Source: Rhodospirillales bacterium (GTDB lineage: Bacteria > Pseudomonadota > Alphaproteobacteria > Micavibrionales > Micavibrionaceae). From it: a DNA stretch of 64,000 nt. The notes beneath the pieces were generated by a model. That model made no database searches, was not told the origin of the DNA, and saw only the letters and a list, made by a program, of their open reading frames with translations. Positions within the stretch are counted from its first letter, which is position 1, and each line of letters begins with the position of its first letter. Below, piece by piece: positions 34,280 through 43,532 of this stretch. The DNA lies in the NCBI GenBank assembly GCA_020638285.1, contig JACKIV010000001.1, positions 310,001 to 374,000 of the forward strand, given 5' to 3'. The position numbers were made by a program, and so were the translations under genes.

Positions 34280-36982
34280 ATGGCCTATGATGAAATTTTA
34301 CAGTGGTCTGAAAAGCAAGCCGATTGGACACGGGATGCTCTCTGCCGCCTTGCGCAAGCTAATGGCCATAAACTGTCGGAAGAGGCGGCCAGCGATGTTT
34401 TACAGAGGTTGAAACATGCTCACGGCATCGTATCGGAACCGGCTCCAGCCTGCACATTGCTGACTGCGGATCATTTGCCCAAAAATACCGATACGCAGCG
34501 GGCCGTTCTTTGCTCCATCGGGTCGGTCAAAAACCTTAATAGACTTGCTCAAGGGCAGACTTTGCCTTTTGGCGTCAACGGCATCACCTTGATATATGGG
34601 GATAACGGCAGCGGTAAGAGCGGTTATAGTCGTTTGACTAAAAAACTATGCCGTACCTTGAGCGTGGATGCTCTGCTGGGCAATGTTTTTGAAGCTGGTG
34701 AAAGAAAAAATGCCGAGGCGGTAATCCGGTATAAGCCTGACGGTGCGGAAACGGTCACGGAAGAGACTTGGGTGGACGGAACGGCGCCCCCTGCGGCCAT
34801 CGCCAATATCTCCGTCTTCGACTCAAAAAACGCGGGTCTTTATATAGATCGGGATAATAAAATCCAGTATTTACCGCCGGAAATAGACCTGATGGAGCGG
34901 TACGCCGGTCTCCTTCAGGTATTAACAGAGCAGGTTGAAAAAGAAGCTGGAGAAATTAGCCGCCATGTTTCTGTTCCCCTACCAACGGGATTTACGCCTG
35001 GCACCGCCATTTCTGAATTGATTGCACCGTTAGTTGCCTTATCGCAGAAAAAGGGCGGCAAAAAAGGTGTCACCCTTCCCTCTATCGACGCGCTCAGGTC
35101 TGCAGCAGAATGGAACGAAACACTTGAGCAGGAACTGGCTGATCTTGAAGCGAGTTTGCGGGATGATCCCGCTATTCAAGCGCAGAAATTCCAGCGTGTT
35201 GCGTCCGTGCTGACCAGCTTGTCTGATGAACTTAAGGAAATCGAAGCGTCATTATCTGCGGATAACATCGAAAAGATTAAAGCCCTGACGCAACAATTCA
35301 TTGCGACAAAGGGGGCAGCCGCTAATGCAGCATCAGAAATGTTCGCAAAGGAACCCTTGCCGCATACCGGGTCTGAAGCATGGAAGCTCATGTACGGGTA
35401 TGCAAAAGAATATGCCCTGCTTGTTACCAGAAAAGAGGATGGATTAGCGTCCGCGAATGATCTGTGCGCGTTATGCCAGCAAACTCTTTCCCCTGAAGCA
35501 CAAGCCCGATTGCAAAAATTTGAAGATTTCGTTTCCGATAAAGCGAACAAGGATGCTGAGGCGGCTGCCGGGGACTTGGAAGCGGTCAAAATCGTGCTGA
35601 AAAACCTTAAGTTCCGAGCAACGCCAGAACTGGAGCGGCAACTGGCTGAATATGGAGCAATAGACGCTACACGCAAGGCAACAGGTGAGGGTGTTGTAAA
35701 ATTTTCCAATGCTGCGAAGGCATTGCGAGACGCTTTGCTGGCGGCCATTGAAAACGATGATTTTACCAAAATAGAGACGCTGGCTGACCCTGTTTCTAAA
35801 TCATTAGATGATGATGCCGCCGCCATCGTTGATACTGCAAGAGCGTTTGAGGTGAAGGGGAAAGAAGGCGGTAACAGGATGGAAGACCGAAACCGCCTTG
35901 CGCTGCTGAAGGATCAAAAGAAGCTTTCACAGGAAATTGAAACTTTCGCTGCGCGGCTATCCGATCTTCAAGTATTGGAAAAACTGGCCGATTGTAAGTC
36001 CGCCCTTAGCACAGCAGCAGTTTCCTCGCTGATAACCAAGCTGCGGAAGAAACTTGTAACGGACGATCTGCAAGGTCGCATCCAGACAGAAATCACTGAA
36101 TTCAACTTGGATCACATCCCTTTTTCTGTCCGGGATCGCAGTGAAGGCGGGAAAAGTGTCGTCGGTGTCAAGCTTCAGTCCGTGGCGGAAGTCGCCAATC
36201 GGGATGTATTGAGCGAAGGAGAACAACGGGCATTAGGTCTTGCCTGCTTCCTCGGAGAGATTTTGGGCGACCCTGTTAAGCATGGGGCAATCATTGATGA
36301 CCCTGTTTCGTCACTCGATCACATTCGTATCCGGCGCGTAGCAGAGCGGCTGGTTCGCGAGGCCGCTGAAGGCCGTCAGATAATAATCTTTACCCATAAT
36401 CTGATTTTTTACAGCGAAGTGATGTTCGCTGCGGCCCGTAATGAACCGCAGGTGCCCGTCCTCTGCCATTGCATCCGAAAAGACGAGACGAAAGGCTTCG
36501 GTATCATTCATGCGAATGACGCGCCGTGGATAGCAAAAAAGGTAAAAGACCGGCTGCATTTGTTGCGAAGTGAGCGTTTGCCGGTTTTCGAAGACCGGAC
36601 TGATAGCGATACGGAGCTATACCGGAAAGAGGTAACGGATTTTTACACCGGTCTGCGGGAGACTTGGGAACGATTTGTTGAAGAGATACTCCTTGGCGGC
36701 GTCGTTGAGCGTTTCAACAATGAAGTAAAAACCCAGAGCCTAAAGGGGGTTGTGGTTGATGACGATGATTATCAAACAATCTTTTTCGCGATGAAGCGGG
36801 TTTCCGAACGATCAGGTCATGATACGGCGGCAGGCCGAACAATTCCCACGCCGACCTACGATGAAATGAACAAGGATTTAGAAATCCTCGAAAGCTTCAA
36901 AAAGAAAACGGAAGGTCGGGCTAAAGAGCGGGCAGATGCACGGAGAGATCGTGAGAAACCACCGCTTGCCGAAGTAGCCTGA
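34280..36982 (+). CDS. ABC/SMC-type ATPase with zinc hook (RloC-like), probable phage defence
   Basis: 900 residues. Walker A GDNGSGKS (about 107-114), long coiled-coil arms broken in the middle by a CALCQQ zinc hook (about 396), the ABC signature LSEGEQRALGLA (about 643), Walker B AIIDDPVSSLD and the H-loop FTHN. About 150 further residues follow, containing LRETWERFVEEILL and a late SERSGHD motif. This is the Rad50-like layout of RloC and related AAA_13 defence ATPases that sense DNA and unleash a nuclease. A PrrC-type nuclease motif could not be confirmed. DUF2513 and Cys-rich genes follow directly. Confidence 0.85.
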   Translation: MAYDEILQWSEKQADWTRDALCRLAQANGHKLSEEAASDVLQRLKHAHGIVSEPAPACTLLTADHLPKNTDTQRAVLCSIGSVKNLNRLAQGQTLPFGVNGITLIYGDNGSGKSGYSRLTKKLCRTLSVDALLGNVFEAGERKNAEAVIRYKPDGAETVTEETWVDGTAPPAAIANISVFDSKNAGLYIDRDNKIQYLPPEIDLMERYAGLLQVLTEQVEKEAGEISRHVSVPLPTGFTPGTAISELIAPLVALSQKKGGKKGVTLPSIDALRSAAEWNETLEQELADLEASLRDDPAIQAQKFQRVASVLTSLSDELKEIEASLSADNIEKIKALTQQFIATKGAAANAASEMFAKEPLPHTGSEAWKLMYGYAKEYALLVTRKEDGLASANDLCALCQQTLSPEAQARLQKFEDFVSDKANKDAEAAAGDLEAVKIVLKNLKFRATPELERQLAEYGAIDATRKATGEGVVKFSNAAKALRDALLAAIENDDFTKIETLADPVSKSLDDDAAAIVDTARAFEVKGKEGGNRMEDRNRLALLKDQKKLSQEIETFAARLSDLQVLEKLADCKSALSTAAVSSLITKLRKKLVTDDLQGRIQTEITEFNLDHIPFSVRDRSEGGKSVVGVKLQSVAEVANRDVLSEGEQRALGLACFLGEILGDPVKHGAIIDDPVSSLDHIRIRRVAERLVREAAEGRQIIIFTHNLIFYSEVMFAAARNEPQVPVLCHCIRKDETKGFGIIHANDAPWIAKKVKDRLHLLRSERLPVFEDRTDSDTELYRKEVTDFYTGLRETWERFVEEILLGGVVERFNNEVKTQSLKGVVVDDDDYQTIFFAMKRVSERSGHDTAAGRTIPTPTYDEMNKDLEILESFKKKTEGRAKERADARRDREKPPLAEVA

Positions 36983-36994
36983 TAGGAGCGCATA

Positions 36995-37372
36995 ATGAAA
37001 CGCGACATGGATTTAGCCCGGAAAATACTTTTCCTTATTGAGGCGTCAGAGGTTGGCCCTCGTGCAGGCATCGACGTTGATGTTCCCGGCTATGATAAAA
37101 AGGCGGTTTTTTACCACATTATGTTATTGAGTGAAGCCGGATTGATCGAGGCTGAATATTTCAGCGTGCTGGGGATGGGTGAAGCGGGATATGAGTGGAG
37201 AGCGAACAGGCTGACGTGGGAAGGGCATGAATTTTTGGATGCTGCCCGGAGTGACACTCTGTGGCAGAAGGCAAAGGAAAAAACCGGCAAGCTCGCCGGG
37301 GGTGTAACCTTCGATATTCTGAAAGAGGTTTTGGTACAGGGCGGACGCGAAGTGCTAGGGCTGGCGGCATAA
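36995..37372 (+). CDS. DUF2513 family protein
   Basis: 125 residues. The start MKRDMDLARKILFLIE and the middle (YDKKAVFYHIMLLSEAGLIEAEYF, a winged-helix pattern) match the DUF2513 family seen on phages and islands, followed by LTWEGHEFLDAARSDTLW. Starts 13 bases after the ATPase gene with GGAG at good distance, so they are one operon. The winged helix suggests a regulator or adaptor of the ATPase. Confidence 0.8.
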   Translation: MKRDMDLARKILFLIEASEVGPRAGIDVDVPGYDKKAVFYHIMLLSEAGLIEAEYFSVLGMGEAGYEWRANRLTWEGHEFLDAARSDTLWQKAKEKTGKLAGGVTFDILKEVLVQGGREVLGLAA

Positions 37373-37374
37373 CG

Positions 37375-37584
37375 ATGAAGGAGAAGCAGGAATTATGTGC
37401 TGATTGCAATATGCTCGTTGCAGGTAACAGGCATACGTCGCCTCATCGGAATTTAGAGTACCAAGAAGGCCGCCGTTGTTCTTCCATTATGGGCGCGGCA
37501 GACGAAGCGCATTATATCTGCAGAGCTTGCGGACAAGACTGGCTACATGAAACAGGTTCCTGCGGTATGGGATGGGTGCGTTAA
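37375..37584 (+). CDS. Small Cys-rich (zinc-binding) protein
   Basis: 69 residues, starting 3 bases after the DUF2513 stop. Two CxxC pairs (CADC near the start and CRAC later) and further Cys/His suggest a small zinc-binding fold; the end is CGQDWLHETGSCGMGWVR. Family unknown. The tight spacing suggests it belongs to the ATPase operon. Confidence 0.55.
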   Translation: MKEKQELCADCNMLVAGNRHTSPHRNLEYQEGRRCSSIMGAADEAHYICRACGQDWLHETGSCGMGWVR

Positions 37585-37774
37585 TCTCAGGGACACTACA
37601 GGGACATTCGAGGGTAAAAAATGAGGAAAAAGAGGGAATGAACGCAATAATCAAAAATCCTCACCCATTGCTTAACCCGCTATTTCCATTATAATTGCTC
37701 TTCGCTAGGTATCGTGATCTGTCACGGTCGATATGGGTTCACCTGTTTTGTAAACCGAAGATTTATTCAGTATC

Positions 37775-37921
37775 ATGCCCGCAAAATACCAAGATTTCAT
37801 AATCCGCTGGGCCTTCAAGGCGACGTGGACTCTTCGGGATGCCGCTTATATCCTGCACGAAGAAAACCCGGAAGCTTCAAAGATCGTTAACCAAAATTTA
37901 CTGGCCGTCTTAGAAGGTTAA
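37775..37921 (+). CDS. Possible 48-residue protein or gene remnant
   Basis: A frame MPAKYQDFIIRWAFKATWTL... ending LLAVLEG with stop at 37919-37921. The sequence resembles the start of a larger protein (a WTLRDAAYILHEENPE motif) that ends early, so it may be a truncated gene. Confidence 0.35.
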   Translation: MPAKYQDFIIRWAFKATWTLRDAAYILHEENPEASKIVNQNLLAVLEG

Positions 37922-38211
37922 GACCATATGCGAAGGCAAACTGATACTTTACAGAGCCAAGGGCGACCTTGCGCAGATTTCCTTTGCAGGAGATGAATGA
38001 CACTGCCTGGCTGACGGCAGGCGAAGATCGCTGATCTGTCTCAGCCCACGTTGCAAAACATCACTATGTTAAAAAGCCATTTATTAGGATCACGAATTGT
38101 CCCCTACGGCAACTTGTCAGGAACTCTTACAAGTTCGTACCGAGAGCAGCATTCAATTCTGACAGTGGACGAGACGACATTGATGTCATTATTCTTGACA
38201 CTTCCCGCCAA

Positions 38212-38236
38212 CGTGCTACACAAACGTGGTACACAG
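38212..38236 (+). repeat. Direct repeat, candidate integrase arm site (right)
   Basis: CGTGCTACACAAACGTGGTA followed by CACAG. It matches 26536-26558 with one mismatch across 23 bases. Lies 62 bases inside the right attachment site of element II. Confidence 0.65.
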
Positions 38237-38297
38237 TGAACAAAAATCAGCCAAAAATATCATTATATATCAGTAGGTTGGTGGATAAAATCAGATT

Positions 38298-38322
38298 TCC
38301 CTCCGGGCCCACCATTCACCCC
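38298..38322 (+). repeat. Attachment site, right end of element II
   Basis: TCCCTCCGGGCCCACCATTC plus ACCCC, the third copy of the tRNA 3' end. The chromosome resumes to the right with repeat copy 2 and tRNA-Gly. Similarity with 17231 continues about 14 bases further with two mismatches. Confidence 0.88.
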
Positions 38323-38333
38323 GTAACGCATTG

Positions 38334-38548
38334 ATTGTCCCTCTTTAGGTTTTAAACCTCCGGCTTCAGCCGGAAAAGGCTTTAGCCGTATTTTTTTTAA
38401 CACAGAGAACGCGGAGAAGACGCAGAGGTCACAGAGAGACGCTGTTCTCCGTGCCTTCTCTGTGGTCTCTGTGGTGAATCTTTTCTTTCTTTTTTTTAAG
38501 GCTTCCAGCCTTTTTTGAACCTACCGGCTTCAGCCGGTAGTGGTTCAG
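38334..38548. repeat. Interspersed repeat, copy 2 (215 bp)
   Basis: Nearly identical to copies at 6248 and 51881, but lacks about 8 bases in the central CTCTGTG block. It begins directly after the right attachment site, in chromosomal DNA next to tRNA-Gly. Confidence 0.9.
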
Positions 38549-38565
38549 TTTATTATAGGGATAAA

Positions 38566-38640
<75 letters not shown>

Positions 38641-38786
38641 GCGCGGGGGGGGGGAAGCCCCCTCCACGAGGGAGCATTCATAATCTTCTCGCGCGCATCT
38701 GGCAAGAGGGTAAATGCAGGGGAAGGGCTGGATAAATGGAAAAATGCCTTGAAGGCGGGTTTTTTATTCTTCGAGGGTTTTACGGG

Positions 38787-39164
38787 TCAAAAGTTTTCTC
38801 CCCACGCATTTTCAATGTGTCGGATGGAAAAAGGCGGGGCCAGAACGATGGCATCGAACCGAAGGAAGGGATCGGGGCCGGGTCCTGTCTTCCACGGCCT
38901 GGACAGATACCATCTCGCCGCGCGCATGACTCTGGATTTGTTGTTTCCTGAAATGGCCTCAAGAGCCTCAGGGATGTTCCGGCGGACTTTGACTTCAACA
39001 AAAACAAGCCATTTTCCCCGTCTGGCGATCAGGTCAATCTCGCCCACCGGGGTCTTGTATCGCCGCGCGAGAATCCGGTATCCTTTTGAGAACAAAAGAA
39101 AGGCGGCGGCGGTCTCTCCGATATGTCCTCGCCGCCAGGCGCGAATGCGCTCAATCCGCGTCAT
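38787..39164 (-). CDS. yraN: YraN family (UPF0102) endonuclease-like protein
   Basis: 125 residues from the ATG at 39164 (the frame opens earlier). The Holliday-junction-resolvase-like fold shows GHIGETAAAFLL, YKTPVGEIDLIARRG and VFVEVKVR, keeping the E...D...ExK nuclease triad. Biochemical role unproven. Its start overlaps the end of rsmI by 14 bases. The set rsmI, lpoA-like and yraN together is a widely conserved neighbourhood. Confidence 0.88.
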   Translation of the reverse strand: MTRIERIRAWRRGHIGETAAAFLLFSKGYRILARRYKTPVGEIDLIARRGKWLVFVEVKVRRNIPEALEAISGNNKSRVMRAARWYLSRPWKTGPGPDPFLRFDAIVLAPPFSIRHIENAWGENF

Positions 39165-40056
39165 CGGGCAGGCCTCCGGACAAACGCAGAGCCAGACCAT
39201 AAACCTTTTTCCGCGGGACACGTCGGGCGGCGCAGACGGCGGCGACGGCGTCCCGAAGGCTGAGCGTTTTCAGGGCTTCGGATATTTCGTCTTCAAGTGC
39301 CGCATCCTCCGCCCCGGCGTCCGGATTGTCTTCTGCCGGACCGAGGACGATGACGATTTCCCCTTTTGGTGGACCGTTTTCCCCATAAAATTCGATCAGA
39401 TCGGACAGTTTCCCCCGCCGGGTTTCCTCGAACATCTTGGTGATTTCCCGGACCACGGCGGCGGATCGGTTTCCCAGAACATCCCGCATATCCCTCAAAC
39501 AGGCCACCAGACGCGGGGCGGTTTCGTAAAACACGAGACTTCCTGGTGTTTGTGTCCAGCCCTGTATCTCCGTCCGTCTCGCTCCGGCGCGCGGCGGCAG
39601 GAAGCCGCCAAAGGAAAATCGATCCGAAGGCAGGGCTGAAAGCTGGATCGCACTCAAAACCGCATTCGGGCCGGGCAGAGTGGTGACCGGAATATTCGCC
39701 TCCACACAGGCGCGGGCAAGCCGATATCCGGGATCGGAGACGAGCGGTGTTCCCGCATCGCTGACCAGCGCCACTCGCGCCCCGAACCGAATGGACTCGA
39801 TCAAACGGTCCCGGTCCTTCTCGCCTGAGTGGTCGTTATAGACGATCAGGGGCTTTTTCAGACCGTGCGCTGCAAGCAGGCGCGCCGTAACCCGTGAATC
39901 CTCGCACGCGATTTTATCGACAGTGGACAGCACGTCCAGCGCCCGCAGGGTGATATCCCGCAGATTCCCGATGGGGGTGGCGACCAGATACAGGCCCGGT
40001 GCGAGGGCAGAGGACGCGGCGCGAGATGGTTGGATGGGCTCTTTCATCTCTCTCAT
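39151..40056 (-). CDS. rsmI: 16S rRNA (cytidine 1402-2'-O)-methyltransferase RsmI
   Basis: Methylates the 2'-OH of C1402 in the ribosomal P site. 301 residues with the family signature LYLVATPIGNLRDIT near the start, LVSDAGTPLVSDPG (the SAM-binding loop) and TLPGPNAVLSAIQLSALP. The C-terminal helical domain ends GGLPDDAD. ATG at 40056, with the divergent LpoA-like gene beginning 47 bases away, so the two share a promoter region. Confidence 0.95.
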   Translation of the reverse strand: MREMKEPIQPSRAASSALAPGLYLVATPIGNLRDITLRALDVLSTVDKIACEDSRVTARLLAAHGLKKPLIVYNDHSGEKDRDRLIESIRFGARVALVSDAGTPLVSDPGYRLARACVEANIPVTTLPGPNAVLSAIQLSALPSDRFSFGGFLPPRAGARRTEIQGWTQTPGSLVFYETAPRLVACLRDMRDVLGNRSAAVVREITKMFEETRRGKLSDLIEFYGENGPPKGEIVIVLGPAEDNPDAGAEDAALEDEISEALKTLSLRDAVAAVCAARRVPRKKVYGLALRLSGGLPDDAD

Positions 40057-40103
40057 GAATAGGATAAAGTTCGCCTCGTCCGCAAGCCACGGAGATGATT
40101 TTT

Positions 40104-41492
40104 ATGATAAACATCCGTTCTTTTTTGTTTGCCGCCTTCGGGATCGGTCTGTGTCTGGCCCTCGCAGGGTGCGGCGGCGGCAAGGGATCTCCGTGGAATG
40201 GCCCTGTGGCGGATCCGGCTCAAAACCCTCCGCGATCTCTTTCTTCTTCTTCGGAAGAGCCTGTTGTGGTTGATCCTGCGGCAGTTCAGGCCCGGAACCA
40301 GACTCTTGCGCCTTCTGCGAACCCTTCCGTTGATGTTTTTTCAGAGACGCTGGCCGCTCCGTCAGGAAAGGATCAGGAGTTTTCCCCTTATGCGCCAGAG
40401 CCTGTGAGTGTGCCCTCGCCGCCTGTCAAGGTGGGGCTTCTCGTGCCGTTGAGTGGTCCGCGTGCGCCCATCGGGCAGGCGATGCTTAATGCCGCCCAGA
40501 TGGCCGTTTTCGATTCAGGCTTGGAGACATTTGAAATTTTGCCACGGGACACGGGCGATTCGCCTCAAAAAGCCCGCAAGGCGGCTCAGGACGCCGTATC
40601 CTCCGGTGCCCAGATTCTTCTGGGGCCTTTGACGTCTCCTGCGGCGCGGGCATGCGCTCCTGTGGCGCGTGCCAACGGCTTGTCGATGTTGAGTTTTTCG
40701 ACCGACTGGACCGTGGCGGCGGACGGAACGCTGGTCATGGGCTTTATGCCCTTTGGACAGGTGCGCCGGATTGCCGAGTGGGCAGCGCAAAGCGGGTTGC
40801 GTCGAATCGGTATTCTGGCGCCGGATGATGACTATGGGAATGCCGCGTTGCGGACCTTTCAAAGCCGGAGTGCCGAGTTGGGGCTTGTGATCGTCTCTTC
40901 TGTCAAATTTCCTCCTCAGACGGCGGCTCTTGAGCCCCAGATCAATACGCTGTTGGCGCAGGCCGGGCGTGGCCCGGACGGTCTGGCGGCGCTGGATGCC
41001 GTTTTCTTGCCGATGGCCGGGGAGAAGGCCGCTCTTGTTTCCCGGGCCTTGAGCGCGGCGGGCTTGCCGCCCCAACGGGTGAGGCGTCTAGGGACGGGGC
41101 TATGGGATGATCCCGGGCTGGCGGCTTCGCCGGACCTTTCGGGTGCGGTTTTTGCTGCACCGCCTCCTTCTCTGCGGTCTTATTTTGAAACCCGGTATGT
41201 CCGGCTTTACGGCTCTGCGCCGCCGCGTCTTTCGACGTTGGCCTATGATGCCACGGCTCTGGCCGCTGTTCTGGCGCGCAGCGGGCTTGATCGGGCGGGT
41301 CGGCCTGCCTTCGGACGCGGAGACGTTCTCAACCCCAACGGATTTGCCGGGTTGGACGGGATTTTCCGGTTTCGCGGCGATGGCCTGGCGGAGCGAGGCG
41401 TCGCTGTCATGACTCTGCGCAATGGGACGATACGGGAAGTTTCACCTGCACCCGGAACTTTTCAGGCACCGGGCCCGGCAGGCCCGATGTGA
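40104..41492 (+). CDS. LpoA-like periplasmic-binding-fold lipoprotein
   Basis: 462 residues from the ATG at 40104 (GGAG 9 bases upstream; another ATG lies three codons earlier). Lipoprotein signal with LALAGC; a Pro/Ser-rich linker; a type 1 periplasmic-binding fold (VGLLVPLSGPRAPIGQAML, GAQILLGPLTSPAARA, RRIGILAPDDDYGNAAL). In gammaproteobacteria the homologue next to rsmI and yraN is LpoA, which activates the wall synthase PBP1A; here the context and fold suggest the same, but without the N-terminal TPR domain of LpoA. Confidence 0.8.
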   Translation: MINIRSFLFAAFGIGLCLALAGCGGGKGSPWNGPVADPAQNPPRSLSSSSEEPVVVDPAAVQARNQTLAPSANPSVDVFSETLAAPSGKDQEFSPYAPEPVSVPSPPVKVGLLVPLSGPRAPIGQAMLNAAQMAVFDSGLETFEILPRDTGDSPQKARKAAQDAVSSGAQILLGPLTSPAARACAPVARANGLSMLSFSTDWTVAADGTLVMGFMPFGQVRRIAEWAAQSGLRRIGILAPDDDYGNAALRTFQSRSAELGLVIVSSVKFPPQTAALEPQINTLLAQAGRGPDGLAALDAVFLPMAGEKAALVSRALSAAGLPPQRVRRLGTGLWDDPGLAASPDLSGAVFAAPPPSLRSYFETRYVRLYGSAPPRLSTLAYDATALAAVLARSGLDRAGRPAFGRGDVLNPNGFAGLDGIFRFRGDGLAERGVAVMTLRNGTIREVSPAPGTFQAPGPAGPM

Positions 41493-43444
41493 GCGCGTCC
41501 GGGCCGACCCTGTTTCCGCCGGGGGGGCGGTTTATCTCTCCTCAGCCTCTGTCAGGCGAGGCGCGTCCCGCCGAAGCGATCTCGATTCCTCCGGCGCAAG
41601 ACGACGAACGGGGGCGAACGCGGCATCTGCGCGGCGAGGTTGTCGGGCGTGAGGATGGGGGCCGGGTTCGCATCCGCACCGACCGGGGCGAGGTTCAACT
41701 TCGCCTTGGTCCACGCACTCCGCCGTTGTCGGACGGTCAGCGCGTTGATATTGAAATTCCGCCCGGCGACATCCCGCAGAAAGTCTTTCTCAGGTCTCTT
41801 TCTGTGAAATCACATGAATCTGCGCCTGCCGCACCGCCTCAGGATACGGTTTCGACGTCGAAACCTCTGCCAGTTCTTCCGCCAGATCTTCCCTCCGGTG
41901 CCGGGCAAGACGCAGAGATTGCCGAATCTCTGCCTGTTCGGTTGGTTTTTTTGCCTCCGGCGCAAAGTGTGATCCTGAATGGCGCGCAGGCCTCTCAAGG
42001 GGAACTGGATTTTTTCCAGAAAGTCCTCTTGCCTGTTTTTCCTGCGCTCCCGGTTCAATCGGGCTTTTCCTCGCGTTTGGCTCCCGCGTCTCTTGTTCCT
42101 GATCTTCCGGATCTTCTGTTTCCGTCTTTGGCAAAACCTCTTCAAACTCAGATCACAGTGGAAACGCAGTCGATTGCGGTCTTTCTTCCCCCTCATCGTC
42201 TGGCTGCCGTGATTCCGGGGCCGGAGGAGAGTCTCCCCAAAAGGGCGCTGTACGAGACTGCGCCTCTTCGGAGTATTTCCCAGCCGCTGCCGGATCTTTT
42301 CTCTCTTCTGGCGCAAGGCGGGCGGTTCGGCATTCCACTTGAATCCCGGTCTCTTTTGCCTCTGAAAAGTCCGGATATTTCGGATACGCAGGCTTTTTCC
42401 GTTCCCGGACATCTGGACATCCATATTCTGAAAACAGACCGCATCGGTCTTCGGATCACCCCTCCGGAGCCTTCCAGCCAGAAGACTCACAACGCTGTTT
42501 TTCAGGTGCCATCTGGCACGCCGGGCGCAATTTTGTCGGGAACGGTTGGGGTTTTCTCAGGGCAGGTGGTTACGTCCTCCGGGCCGGGTGGATTGCCCGT
42601 TGTGTCTGTTCTTTTTCCGGAAAGCCCTTTTTCTCATCTGTTTACAATGCACATGGCTGCACCGGATCTGAGTGAAGGAGTCTGTTTTGATTTTGTTTTC
42701 TCGCGCGCACTGCAGACGGGTTTGACCCCGTCCGTTTCTTTTGCGCCGGATCGTCTGGATGTTCCTGCCAGTCTGTGGCCGGCTGTGAATGATGTTTTTC
42801 AGGCGTTCTCTGCCCTTGTGCCGGGGGCTGTGCCTCATGGGTTGGCTCAATCTCTGGCCCATATCCTTCCCAATCCGGGTGCTCCGGCGCAGGTCGGTCC
42901 CGCGATTGTGTTTTTCATTGCGGCCCTGCGCACAGGTGATTTCGGCGGGTGGGTCGGCGAGAAAACTCTCGATGCCTTGCGCCGCGCCGGGAAAGCCGAT
43001 GCGCTGGGGCGAGCGGAACGGGATTTCTCGGCGCTCTCGGAGATGGCTGCGCGGCAGGTGGACGAAGGAGGATGGAAAAGCCTTCCTGTGCCGTTTCTCT
43101 GGGAAAACCGCGTTCATCGGGCTTTGCTTCACCATCGCGCCGCTCAGGAGGAACAGGAGGGGTCGGGCGGGAAAAAAGGCGGAAAATCCACGCGTTTTGT
43201 GTTTGATCTGATGTTCAATCGTCTCGGCGATGTTCAGGTCGATTGTTTGTACCGGGAAAACCGCCTGGATGTGGCCCTGCGGACCATTGCGCCCTTGAGC
43301 GCCGCGATGCGTCAGGATCTTCGGACCCGTTTCGTCCAGGCTCTGGCACAGGCCGGCATCCACGGGGAAATCCGGTTCCAGAGTGATCCGGAGTTTTTCC
43401 TGAAAATCCCCGCTCGCGATAAACCGCGCAGCGCATGGGTTTAA
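41489..43444 (+). CDS. Large protein with FliK-like C-terminus (hook-length control candidate)
   Basis: 651 residues from GTG 41489, overlapping the previous stop (ATGTGA). Residues 1-520 are low-complexity, Pro/Ser/Leu-rich with little fold signal. The last 110 residues (RFVFDLMFNRLGDVQVDCLY...LDVALRT...FVQALAQAGIHGEIRF) follow the compact beta-alpha pattern of the C-terminal domain of flagellar hook-length protein FliK. A variable N-terminus with such a tail is typical of FliK proteins. No other hook gene is near, so the assignment is tentative. Confidence 0.5.
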   Translation: MSASGPTLFPPGGRFISPQPLSGEARPAEAISIPPAQDDERGRTRHLRGEVVGREDGGRVRIRTDRGEVQLRLGPRTPPLSDGQRVDIEIPPGDIPQKVFLRSLSVKSHESAPAAPPQDTVSTSKPLPVLPPDLPSGAGQDAEIAESLPVRLVFLPPAQSVILNGAQASQGELDFFQKVLLPVFPALPVQSGFSSRLAPASLVPDLPDLLFPSLAKPLQTQITVETQSIAVFLPPHRLAAVIPGPEESLPKRALYETAPLRSISQPLPDLFSLLAQGGRFGIPLESRSLLPLKSPDISDTQAFSVPGHLDIHILKTDRIGLRITPPEPSSQKTHNAVFQVPSGTPGAILSGTVGVFSGQVVTSSGPGGLPVVSVLFPESPFSHLFTMHMAAPDLSEGVCFDFVFSRALQTGLTPSVSFAPDRLDVPASLWPAVNDVFQAFSALVPGAVPHGLAQSLAHILPNPGAPAQVGPAIVFFIAALRTGDFGGWVGEKTLDALRRAGKADALGRAERDFSALSEMAARQVDEGGWKSLPVPFLWENRVHRALLHHRAAQEEQEGSGGKKGGKSTRFVFDLMFNRLGDVQVDCLYRENRLDVALRTIAPLSAAMRQDLRTRFVQALAQAGIHGEIRFQSDPEFFLKIPARDKPRSAWV

Positions 43445-43532
43445 CGGGTCAATCCGGAATTTTTAAGGACAAGGGAAAGAAACAAATTGCGTCGGTTCGG
43501 TCCGTGAGTTACCAAAGAGCAGAAGGACGACG

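Larger units (their letters stand above)
37585..38297. other. Right end of element II, little coding content
   Basis: About 700 bases with only one short candidate gene (37775-37921). The last 90 bases hold the arm-type repeat (38212-38236). No other feature is recognised; fragments may be decayed genes. Confidence 0.5.

Noticed and set aside
17231..38322. A prophage at the tRNA
   Set aside because: No capsid, terminase, portal, tail or lysis gene was recognised; integrases and possible Rep genes fit integrative plasmid-like elements better.
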